Assembly: GCA_947165745.1 (NCBI GenBank)
Contig: CAMVBO010000043.1
Coordinates: forward strand, 1 to 9,215
DNA: 9,215 nt
Direction of reading: 5' to 3'
DNA from: an uncultured Clostridia bacterium
GTDB taxonomy: Bacteria > Bacillota_A > Clostridia > Christensenellales > Aristaeellaceae
The translations under genes and the position numbers were made by a program. A model generated the notes under the pieces. It was given only the letters and a program-made list of their open reading frames with translations, was not told the origin of the DNA and made no database searches. Positions 1-6,396 of the stretch are shown piece after piece (within the stretch, counting starts at the first letter, position 1; each line of letters begins with the position of its first letter).

Positions 1-721
1 GGTTGAAGAACACGCCGGACAGGGTGGTGTCCCCGCCGCCCTTGAACTCGGCCTCCGGGATCATGCCCACGGTGAAGTCCGTGCCGTTGCCGGCGGTGTA
101 GTGCAGCTTTTCAATCCCGAGGGAATTCAGCCACGTGCAGCGGCGGTGCAGCTCCTCGTTGTGCTGCTTCCAGGCCGCCATCGGGTCGTCGGTCACGCGG
201 CTGGTGTAGAGTATGGCCTCCCACAGCCTTTCGATGGCCTGGCCCTTAGACAGCTCCGGAAACAGCTTCTTTGCCCAGGCGGCCCCGGGCACAGCGGCGA
301 TGCACCACTGATACTTGTTTTCCATGGCGTCCACATAGCCCTTGATCAGCGGATAGCGCTTCTGGCGCGCGGCGGCCTGCTTCTTCTGGTTGATGCCCTT
401 CAGGCCGTCCGGGTCGTCGGAATCCAGGTAGATGCGGCAGGGCAGCTTGTCCAGGAAGTGCTTGTAGCGCGCTTCCTGATAGTCGGTCAGCTCCGAGAGC
501 GTCTTCACGCTCTGGTGCCGCACGTGCAGCTTTTCCAGCGGCTGGTAATCCCAGTCCACCACCACGCGCTTCGCGCCCAGCTTGTAGCACTCGTCCACCA
601 CCATGGCCACGAATTCCGGCTGATCCAGCCCGGCCACGATGAACACCTCCTGGCCCTTTTGCACGTTTGCGCCGCTCTCGGCAATCAAATGCGCGTACTT
701 TCGCAGTATTGTCTTTTTCAT
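1..721 (-). CDS. M29-family metallo-aminopeptidase (AmpS/PepS/AmpT type), 3' end cut by the window edge
   Basis: This is the N-terminal 240 residues of a protein whose family usually has about 400-420. M29 enzymes are cytoplasmic, two-metal aminopeptidases that remove N-terminal amino acids from peptides. Family-like stretches are visible: GQEVFIVAG near residues 23-31, WCIAAVPGAAWAKKLFP at 139-155, LWEAIL at 166-171, then DDP, W, LN and LHYTAGNGTDFTVGM up to 220. The metal-binding Glu and His residues of the family lie after about residue 250, outside the window, so catalytic competence cannot be judged. The ATG at 721 is preceded by GGAGG (727-731), six bases away. It begins 29 bp after the oppF stop on the same strand with no terminator between, so it is probably the last visible gene of the opp operon, where it would degrade imported peptides. 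The family call is firm; substrate specificity is unknown. Confidence 0.9.
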   Translation of the reverse strand, partial: MKKTILRKYAHLIAESGANVQKGQEVFIVAGLDQPEFVAMVVDECYKLGAKRVVVDWDYQPLEKLHVRHQSVKTLSELTDYQEARYKHFLDKLPCRIYLDSDDPDGLKGINQKKQAAARQKRYPLIKGYVDAMENKYQWCIAAVPGAAWAKKLFPELSKGQAIERLWEAILYTSRVTDDPMAAWKQHNEELHRRCTWLNSLGIEKLHYTAGNGTDFTVGMIPEAEFKGGGDTTLSGVFFN

Positions 722-750
722 TTGAACCTCCAATATTTAATTATTCGCTG

Positions 751-1701
751 TTAAAGCGGGTGATGGCACGCGCAGAAGCGGCCGTCGCCCAGGTCCTGAA
801 GCGCCGGCTTTTCCCCGGCACAGCGCCCGTCGGCCCAGGGACAGCGCAGGTGGAACCGACAGCCGCTGGGCGGGTTCACCGGGCTGGACACCTCGCCGGT
901 CAGGATCGCACGATCCTCGTCCCGCCGGGCGGGGTCCGGCTGGGGAACCGATTCCACTAGGAAGCGGGTGTAGGGGTGCCTGGGCGCGGCGTAGAGCGCC
1001 TCGGTGGGGGCCATTTCGCACAGCTGGCCCAGGAACATCACCATCACCCGGTCGGAAAGGTAGCGCACCACGTTCAGATCGTGGGAGATGAACAGATAGG
1101 TGAGCTGCCGCTGCCGCTGCAAGTCGGAGAGCAAATTCAATATCTGTGCCTGGATGGACACGTCCAGCGCGCTGACCGGTTCGTCGCAGATGATCAGCCG
1201 TGGGTTCAGAGCCAGGGCCCTTGCGATGCCAACGCGCTGGCGCTGGCCGCCGGAGAACTGGTGGGGATAGCGGCTGTAGAACTCCGGCCGCAGGCCCACC
1301 TGCTCCATCAGGCCGCGCACGATCTGCGTCCGCTCGGCGCGGCTCGCGCCGACCCTGTGGGCGTTCAGCGGCTCCATGATGATCTGGCCCACGGACATGC
1401 GCGGGTCCAGCGAGGCATAGGGATCCTGGAAGATCATCTGCAAGCCCCGGCGCAGCGCGCGCAGGGCTTCGCCGCGAACCGCGGACAGGTCCTGGCCCTC
1501 GAACCAAACCTTGCCGGAGGTGGGCGTGATCAAATCCAGCACCAGCTTGCCCAGCGTGGATTTCCCGCAGCCGGATTCGCCCACCAGCCCCAGCGTTTCG
1601 CCCTGCCGGATGGCAAAGGACACGTCGGACACCGCGTGGACCACGCCGCCCTTGACGGGAAATTCCTTCACAAGATGCTCCGCGCGCAGAATCTCGCTCA
1701 T
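751..1701 (-). CDS. oppF: Oligopeptide/dipeptide ABC transporter ATP-binding protein OppF
   Basis: This 316-residue protein is the second of two ATPases that drive peptide import by the OppBCDF membrane complex. It is cytoplasmic and bound to the permeases. All ABC motifs are present: Walker A GESGCGKST (41-49), Q-loop FQDP (91-94), signature FSGGQRQR (149-156), Walker B LIICDEP (169-175), D-loop ALD (178-180) and H-loop SHD with His207. The C-terminal oligopeptide-transporter domain follows from about residue 235, with the usual HPYTR (242-246). It has a cysteine set C281, C287, C294 and C310/C312, which in relatives binds an iron-sulfur cluster. The reading frame stays open further upstream into oppD, but MSEILRAEHLVKEF is the normal N-terminus, and its ATG has a GGAGG site at 1711-1715. 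The start overlaps the oppD stop as ATGA, implying translational coupling. Dpp and Opp ATPases cannot be separated by eye, so the symbol is by family. Confidence 0.93.
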   Translation of the reverse strand: MSEILRAEHLVKEFPVKGGVVHAVSDVSFAIRQGETLGLVGESGCGKSTLGKLVLDLITPTSGKVWFEGQDLSAVRGEALRALRRGLQMIFQDPYASLDPRMSVGQIIMEPLNAHRVGASRAERTQIVRGLMEQVGLRPEFYSRYPHQFSGGQRQRVGIARALALNPRLIICDEPVSALDVSIQAQILNLLSDLQRQRQLTYLFISHDLNVVRYLSDRVMVMFLGQLCEMAPTEALYAAPRHPYTRFLVESVPQPDPARRDEDRAILTGEVSSPVNPPSGCRFHLRCPWADGRCAGEKPALQDLGDGRFCACHHPL

Positions 1702-2699
1702 CTGTCGATCCCTCCCAGGGGCTGCCCGTTTATCGCCGGGAAAAAGCAGCGGCACAGGTGCCCTTCGCCAAGGTCGGTCAGCGGCGGCTTTTCCCGACGG
1801 CACTTTTCGCCGGCGAATTCGCACCGGGGCGAGAACCGGCAGCCCGAGGGCATGGCCCGCAGGTTGGGCACGGTGCCCCTGATGTTGTATAGCCGCTGGC
1901 CCTTGGGCGTCATGCGGGGCAGCGAGGCCATCAGACCCCGGGTGTAGGGGTGGGCGCAGCCTCTGAACAGCGTCATCACGTCCGCCCGCTCTACCACCTC
2001 GCCGGCGTACATCACGTAAACCTCGTCGCACATCTCCGCCACCACGCCCAGGTTGTGCGTGATCAGCAGTATGGATGTGCCGATTTCCCGCTGCAAATCC
2101 CGCATCAGGCGCAATATCTGCGCCTCGATGGACACGTCCAGCGCCGTGGTGGGTTCGTCCGCGATCAAAAGCGCGGGCCGCAATCCCATGGCCATGCCGA
2201 TCATCACCCGCTGGCGCAGGCCGCCGGACAGCTGGTGGGGATAGCTGCCGAAGCGCCGCGCGGCCTCCGGAATGCCCACCTTCTCGAAGATTTCGATGGT
2301 CCGCGCCTTGGCTTCCCCGGCTTCCATGCCGCTGTGCAGCCTGAGCGCCTCGGACACCTGCTTGCCCACGGTGATCACCGGGTTCAGGCTGGTCATCGGC
2401 TCCTGAAAGATCATCGAAATGCGGTTGCCGCGAATCCTGCGCATCTCCCGGTCCGAAAGGCGCAGCAGATTCTGTCCGCCGAACAGCGCCTCGCCGGATT
2501 CCACGCGCCCGTTGTCCGCCAGCAGGCCCATCACGGCCAGCGACGTCACGCTCTTGCCGCAGCCGGATTCGCCCACCAGGCCCACCGTCCTGCGCTCGGG
2601 AATGACCAGGTCCACGCCGTTCACGGCGATGGCCCGCTCCTTTGCGCCGTCGGAGGCGAAGGACACGCTCAGATTTTTGATTTCGAGGATGTTGCTCAT
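1698..2699 (-). CDS. oppD: Oligopeptide/dipeptide ABC transporter ATP-binding protein OppD
   Basis: This 333-residue protein is the first ATPase of the peptide importer and pairs with OppF. Motifs in order: Walker A GESGCGKS (43-50), Q-loop FQEP (98-101), signature LSGGLRQR (157-164), Walker B LLIADEP (177-183), D-loop ALD (186-188) and H-loop His215. The residue after the H-loop histidine is Asn (THN) where Asp is more usual. The C-terminal oligopeptide-transporter domain has HPYTRGLMASLP (250-261) and cysteines C287, C293, C300 and C316/C318, the arrangement that coordinates a 4Fe-4S cluster in characterised relatives. The open frame extends upstream to 3455 through oppC, but MSNILEIKNLSVSF is the standard OppD start and a GGAG lies seven bases before its ATG. 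The start is 14 bp after the oppC stop, and the stop overlaps the oppF start by four bases. Family assignment is firm; the exact peptide length transported is not known. Confidence 0.93.
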   Translation of the reverse strand: MSNILEIKNLSVSFASDGAKERAIAVNGVDLVIPERRTVGLVGESGCGKSVTSLAVMGLLADNGRVESGEALFGGQNLLRLSDREMRRIRGNRISMIFQEPMTSLNPVITVGKQVSEALRLHSGMEAGEAKARTIEIFEKVGIPEAARRFGSYPHQLSGGLRQRVMIGMAMGLRPALLIADEPTTALDVSIEAQILRLMRDLQREIGTSILLITHNLGVVAEMCDEVYVMYAGEVVERADVMTLFRGCAHPYTRGLMASLPRMTPKGQRLYNIRGTVPNLRAMPSGCRFSPRCEFAGEKCRREKPPLTDLGEGHLCRCFFPAINGQPLGGIDR

Positions 2700-2713
2700 G
2701 GGGATACTCCGCT

Positions 2714-3625
2714 TCAGGTCTTCATATACGGGTCGATGGCATCCCGCAGGCCGTCGCCCAGGAAGTTGAACGCCATCACGGTGACGAGGATCGCCAGCCC
2801 GGGAGCCAGGATCAGCCACGGGCACATGTAGGCATAGCCCTTGCCCTGGCTGACCATCAGGCCCCAGGAGGCGGTGTTGGGGTCGCCCACGCCCAGGAAG
2901 CTCATGCTGCTCTCCCACATGATGGCGGCCGGGATGTCCAGCGTGAACAGCACGATCAGGTTGGGCAGGCAGTTGGGCAGTATGTGCCTGAAGGCGATCT
3001 TCCAGCGGCTCACGCCCATGGAACGCGCGGCCTCCACAAATTCCTTTTCCTTCAGCGAAAGCGTCTGGGCGCGCACCACGCGGGCGGTACCGGCCCAGTT
3101 GATGATGGACAGCGCGATGAACATATTGAGGATGCTGGAGCCCAGCGTGTACATCACCACCATGGCCAACAGCAGCGAGGGGAAGGCCAGCACCACGTCC
3201 GCCAGGCGCATGATGACGCCGTCCACATGCCGCCCCATATAGCCGGCCATCAGTCCCAGCGCCGTGCCCAGCAGCAGCGAGATCAGCGAGGGCACGAAGC
3301 CGATCATCAGCGAAATCCGGCTGCCGTACACCACCCGGGTGAACACGTCCTGGCCCAGGTCGTCCGTGCCGAACCAGTGGTCGGCGGAGGGCGGCTCGTT
3401 CATGCACATCAGGTCCATTTCGTTGGGGTCGTATCGGGTGATCAGCGGCGCGCACACCGCCATCAGCACCATCAATACGATCAGAATCAACCCCGCCAGG
3501 GCGGCCTTGTTCACCCGGAACATGTGCCGCATGCTCGCCCAGACGCCCTCGTCAGGCTGGATCTCCGCGTTGATGATCTGCTCCGAGAGCGCGCGGGTGT
3601 ATTTGTCCTTGCCAAACAATTTCAT
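2714..3625 (-). CDS. oppC: Peptide ABC transporter permease OppC
   Basis: This 303-residue inner-membrane permease is one half of the translocation pore and pairs with OppB. A long cytoplasmic N-terminus (1-40) is followed by the first membrane helix, about 41-63. A periplasmic or extracellular loop follows, carrying the OppC/DppC-typical HWFGTDDLGQDVFTRVVYG (83-101). Further hydrophobic segments lie near 104-129, 138-160, 164-180, 221-240 and 270-291. The cytoplasmic EAA loop that docks on the ATPases is EFVEAARSMGVSRWKIAFRH (195-214). Length matches the family. The ATG at 3625 is preceded by a run of six G (3633-3638), which overlaps the oppB stop codon 12 bp away. The close spacing suggests coupled translation with oppB. 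The DppC/OppC distinction is not resolved by sequence inspection. Confidence 0.94.
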   Translation of the reverse strand: MKLFGKDKYTRALSEQIINAEIQPDEGVWASMRHMFRVNKAALAGLILIVLMVLMAVCAPLITRYDPNEMDLMCMNEPPSADHWFGTDDLGQDVFTRVVYGSRISLMIGFVPSLISLLLGTALGLMAGYMGRHVDGVIMRLADVVLAFPSLLLAMVVMYTLGSSILNMFIALSIINWAGTARVVRAQTLSLKEKEFVEAARSMGVSRWKIAFRHILPNCLPNLIVLFTLDIPAAIMWESSMSFLGVGDPNTASWGLMVSQGKGYAYMCPWLILAPGLAILVTVMAFNFLGDGLRDAIDPYMKT

Positions 3626-3637
3626 GCGCGCACCCCC

Positions 3638-4549
3638 CTAATCCACGCGGATGCGCGGGTCGATCAAGGAATACAGCACGTCCGCCACCAGGTTGCCGCC
3701 GATGATCAGCACGGCGGTGAAGATCACCGTGCCCTGCAAAAGCGGCATATCCCGGTTCTTGATGGCGCTGACGGCCAGGCTGCCCACGCCGGGCATGGCG
3801 AACACCGACTCGGTGATGGCCGCGCCGGAGAGCAGCGAGGAAATCTGGATCGCCATCACGGTGATCACCGGGATCAGCGCGTTTTTGAGCGCGTGCCGGG
3901 TGATGACCTTCAGCGGCGAAAGGCCCTTGGAGCGCGCGGTGCGGATGTAGTCGCTGCGCAGCACATCCAGCAGGTTCGACCGGGTCAGCCGCGCGATGCG
4001 CCCCGCCGACGACCAGCCCAGCACGATGGTGGGCAGTATGTAGCATTGCCAGCTGTCCGCGCCGGAGATGGGCAGCACGTTCTTAAAGGCGTTTTGCAAT
4101 ATCAGCGCCACCCAGAACACTGGCATCGACACGCCGAACAGTGATAAGCCCATGCTCATATGGTCCACCAGCGAGTTTTTCCTCACGGCAGAGATGATGC
4201 CCACGGGGATGCCCATGATCCAGGAGAACAGCGACGAAGCCACGGCCAGTTTCAGTGTGTAGGGGAAGGCCGTGGCGATCAGGCCCGTGACGGGGCGGTT
4301 CAGCTTCCAGCTGATGCCCAGATCGCCGTGGAGCATGTTCCAGACGTAGCGGAAATAGCGCACGAAGAAGGGGTCGTCCAGGTGCATGCTCTTGCGAAGG
4401 CCCTCGATCAGGTCCTCCTTGACGTGCTCTCGCATCATCACCGTCACGGGGTCGCCGGGCACCACGTTCAGCATGAAAAAGACGACCAAAACCATCCCCA
4501 GCAGCACGGGGATGGAGATCATTATGCGCTTGGCGATGTGCTTGGCCAT
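3638..4549 (-). CDS. oppB: Peptide ABC transporter permease OppB
   Basis: This 303-residue integral membrane permease forms the peptide channel with OppC. It begins with the family-typical first helix (about 9-29: RIMISIPVLLGMVLVVFFML), followed by VVPGDPV (29-35), a conserved OppB/DppB signature. An extracytoplasmic loop with GDLGIS (75-80) comes next, then helices near 98-122, 131-155, 168-184, 222-248 and 275-297. The EAA loop is DYIRTARSKGLSPLKVITRH (200-219). It ends with LIDPRIRVD, matching the usual LIDPRIR end of OppB proteins. The start has an AGG-rich site GGAGG at 4557-4561, seven bases before ATG. It is separated from oppA by 73 bp containing a perfect palindrome and from oppC by 12 bp. 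The translocon role is firm; the substrate is inferred only from family and context. Confidence 0.94.
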   Translation of the reverse strand: MAKHIAKRIMISIPVLLGMVLVVFFMLNVVPGDPVTVMMREHVKEDLIEGLRKSMHLDDPFFVRYFRYVWNMLHGDLGISWKLNRPVTGLIATAFPYTLKLAVASSLFSWIMGIPVGIISAVRKNSLVDHMSMGLSLFGVSMPVFWVALILQNAFKNVLPISGADSWQCYILPTIVLGWSSAGRIARLTRSNLLDVLRSDYIRTARSKGLSPLKVITRHALKNALIPVITVMAIQISSLLSGAAITESVFAMPGVGSLAVSAIKNRDMPLLQGTVIFTAVLIIGGNLVADVLYSLIDPRIRVD

Positions 4550-4576
4550 GGGAAAACCTCCGGGGCGTTAATCATT

Positions 4577-4605
4577 TGTAGGGGCGGCGAAACGCCGCCC
4601 CTACA
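4577..4605. repeat. Perfect 13-bp inverted repeat (REP-like hairpin) between oppA and oppB
   Basis: The arm TGTAGGGGCGGCG (4577-4589) is followed by a three-base AAA loop (4590-4592) and the exact complement CGCCGCCCCTACA (4593-4605). Read with the operon it forms a very stable stem of 13 pairs with a UUU loop, starting 17 bases past the oppA stop. There is no U-run on either side, so it is not a standard intrinsic terminator. Its place after the binding-protein gene is where many opp-like operons carry a stem-loop that protects the oppA message and lowers expression of the permease genes. From memory, GTAGGGGCGGC-type palindromes are scattered in other clostridial genomes. A dispersed repeat is therefore possible, but this window holds only one copy. 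Confidence 0.85.
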
Positions 4606-4622
4606 TGGCTACAGAAGGTCTG

Positions 4623-6215
4623 TCAGTCGCCCAGGGTGATGGGATAGAAGCTCATGTCGCTCCAGCCGTTCCAGGCCACCTTGAAGCCGTGCACCCGGGG
4701 GTTCAGGCAGAACAAGTGGTTGCGCTGGTACAGCGGCAGGGTGACGGCGTCGTCGTGCACCACGGCCTGGTCGATCTTCTGATAGGCGGCCATGCGCTCG
4801 TCGAAGTCGATGATGCCCTGGGCTTCGTCGATCAGATCCAGGATCTCCTGGTTGTCATAGTTGATGGAGCGGCCCACGGTGTTGCGGCGGGCGAAGAAGG
4901 TGTCCAGGAAGTTGTCCGGGTCGTTGTAGTCCGCGCTCCACACGCCGTAATAGCTGGGCAGCAGACCGTTGTGGCGAACGTCCTTGTAGGTGGCGTCGTC
5001 GTATTCCTCCACGGTGGCCCGCACGCCGATCTTGCCGAAGAAGCTGCACAGCGTCTTGGAGATCCTGCGGCCGGTCTCGGAATCGGAGGTGATGGCCAGC
5101 TGCATGTCGAAGCCGTCGGCATAGCCTTCGTCGATCAGAATCTGTTTGGCCTGTTCGGGATCGTAGGGGATGGGCTCGGCGTCCGCGTTGAAGCTCAGCA
5201 CGCCCTCGGGGATGAAGGTGCTCAGCACCTGGCCCTCGCCGGCGTAAATCTGGTCCAGGATCATCTGGCGGTCCACGGCCATCTGCAGCGCCTTGCGCAC
5301 GTTGGGGTTGTTCAGCGGCTCGATGGCGGTGTTGAACATGAAGTAGTAGGTGCCGGCACGGCTGCCGGACACGATCTGGTCGGCATAGCCGTTCTCCTTG
5401 AACCACTGCAGCTGGCTTTCAGCGTAGTCGAAGTTGAACACGTCCACCTGGCCGTTTTCGAACATCAGCCGCTGGGTGTCAGCGTCGGAGACGATGAACA
5501 TCTCGATGCCGTCGATGGCTGGCGCGCCCTTGAAGTAATTGGGGTTGGCCACAACCTTCACCTTGCTGCCCAGTTCCCACTCGGTCACCTGGAAGGGGCC
5601 GGTGCCGAAGCACACCGCGGGGTTGACGCCGAAGTCGTCCACGCCCTCGGTGGATTCGCGGTTGAAGATGGACCCGCCGGGGGTGGCCAGGCGGCTGAGG
5701 AAGGAGGAGCAGGGCTTGACCAGCTTGAACTCGACGGTGTTGTCGTCCACGGCCACGACGCCGGAGACGCTGTCGGCCTCGCCGTCGAAGCACTCTGCGG
5801 CGCCCTCGACGATGCCGTAGTAGATGTCGTAGTTCTTCGCCAGGCGATCGTGTTCCATCATGCGGTTCACGCTGAACACCACGTCGTCCGCCGTGAAGGC
5901 ATCGCCGTTGTGGAACGTGACACCCTCGTGCAGGTGGAAGGTGTAGGTCAGACCGTCCTCGCTCACGTCCCAGGTGTCGGCCAGGCCGGGGATGATCTGG
6001 GCCTCGTCGCCCACGGTGTCGGTCTCCACCAGGCGGTCAAAGCAGTTCAGGGGGATGGTGTAGCTGTCGGTCGTCATCTGCACGTCCAGGGTCTCAGGAT
6101 CCTCCGTCAGGAAGATGTGCAGCCAGTTGTCGTTCTCCTCGGCCAGGGCCGCCGGGACGAGCAGCGCGGTCATCGCCAGCGCCAGCGCGGCAAGCAGACA
6201 AAGCGTTCTCTTCAT
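4623..6215 (-). CDS. oppA: Extracellular peptide-binding protein OppA (solute-binding family 5)
   Basis: This 530-residue secreted binding protein captures peptides and hands them to OppBC. Residues 1-25 form a signal peptide: KR at 2-3, a hydrophobic core, and a likely signal-peptidase I site ALA/EE at 25/26. No lipobox is visible: the only early Cys is residue 6, without the preceding L-x-x pattern. Family-5 landmarks are EDPETLDVQ (38-46), TYTFHLHEGVTFHNG (90-104) with TADDVVFS (108-115), GTGPFQVTEW (204-213), NPNYFKG (224-230), NPNVRKALQMAVDR (303-316), YDPEQAKQIL (351-360) and WSADYNDPDNFL (426-437). The frame is open upstream to 6359, but the ATG at 6215 directly starts the signal peptide and has GGAGG at 6224-6228 eight bases before it. 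It is the first gene of the operon, with its own promoter upstream. The ligand could be oligopeptides, dipeptides or another small solute; context with an aminopeptidase favours peptides. Confidence 0.93.
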   Translation of the reverse strand: MKRTLCLLAALALAMTALLVPAALAEENDNWLHIFLTEDPETLDVQMTTDSYTIPLNCFDRLVETDTVGDEAQIIPGLADTWDVSEDGLTYTFHLHEGVTFHNGDAFTADDVVFSVNRMMEHDRLAKNYDIYYGIVEGAAECFDGEADSVSGVVAVDDNTVEFKLVKPCSSFLSRLATPGGSIFNRESTEGVDDFGVNPAVCFGTGPFQVTEWELGSKVKVVANPNYFKGAPAIDGIEMFIVSDADTQRLMFENGQVDVFNFDYAESQLQWFKENGYADQIVSGSRAGTYYFMFNTAIEPLNNPNVRKALQMAVDRQMILDQIYAGEGQVLSTFIPEGVLSFNADAEPIPYDPEQAKQILIDEGYADGFDMQLAITSDSETGRRISKTLCSFFGKIGVRATVEEYDDATYKDVRHNGLLPSYYGVWSADYNDPDNFLDTFFARRNTVGRSINYDNQEILDLIDEAQGIIDFDERMAAYQKIDQAVVHDDAVTLPLYQRNHLFCLNPRVHGFKVAWNGWSDMSFYPITLGD

Positions 6216-6281
6216 GGGATAAACCTCCGTCAAGTGGTTATTTGTCAACGTAGATGAGATGTGTATACTCACCTTTTTAAC

Positions 6282-6310
6282 ATTATACTCGATTTTTAAC
6301 CCCAATACAA
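6282..6310 (-). promoter_or_regulatory. Putative promoter of the opp operon
   Basis: On the minus strand there is a perfect -10 TATAAT (6287-6282). It is preceded at 17 bases by TTGTAT (6310-6305), a 3/6 match to the -35 consensus, in a locally AT-rich stretch within GC-rich DNA. Transcription would begin near 6275, giving a leader of about 60 bases before the oppA ATG. The -10 is flanked by two copies of GTTAAAAA (complement at 6274-6281 and 6293-6300), a possible regulator site. The site lies downstream of the terminator of the preceding gene, as expected for an independent promoter. Confidence 0.6.
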
Positions 6311-6357
6311 CAACACAGATGTTAAGGATATATGTCGCTTCTTTGCCGCTGTATGGC

Positions 6358-6396
6358 AAAAAGCCGCCGGCCCGCTTACGCGCGGGTTCTGGCGGC
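6358..6396 (-). terminator. Intrinsic terminator of the YcaQ-like gene, overlapping its stop codon
   Basis: Read on the minus strand, GCCGCC (6396-6391) pairs with GGCGGC (6368-6363), and the inner CCCGC (6386-6382) pairs with GCGGG (6375-6371). A four-by-two internal loop separates the two stems. The apical loop GCGTAA contains the TAA stop of the gene. Five T follow immediately (6362-6358). This has all the parts of a rho-independent terminator. A second small stem, TTTGCC with GGCAAA (6342-6347 and 6355-6360), follows just downstream. The terminator separates the glycosylase gene from the opp promoter about 50 bp further on. Confidence 0.85.

Noticed and set aside
101..754. 217-codon plus-strand frame near the left edge
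   Set aside because: It lies antisense to the M29 aminopeptidase reading frame, which is open from 721 to the edge and has clear family motifs.
976..1947. 323-codon plus-strand frame opposite oppF and oppD
   Set aside because: It spans the junction of two intact ATPase genes and has no recognisable protein features.
1698..3455. Extended 585-codon reading of oppD, and a similar 426-codon reading of oppF
   Set aside because: The extra N-terminal residues are out-of-frame readings of the upstream gene. Standard N-termini with ribosome sites exist at 2699 and 1701.
2984..4144. 386-codon plus-strand frame opposite oppC and oppB
   Set aside because: Its product is extremely rich in His, Gln and Arg with no domain, and it covers two well-supported permease genes. 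It is a shadow frame of GC-rich coding DNA.
6243..6248. Perfect TTGACA on the minus strand upstream of oppA as a -35 element
   Set aside because: The position 17 bases downstream reads GGTTTA inside the ribosome site of oppA, so there is no -10 and no room for a leader.
4605..6257. 550-codon open frame on the plus strand opposite oppA
   Set aside because: It is fully antisense to a clear family-5 binding protein with a signal peptide. Its protein is a low-complexity run of His, Val, Gln and Gly, as expected from the complement of GC-biased codons, and it matches no domain.
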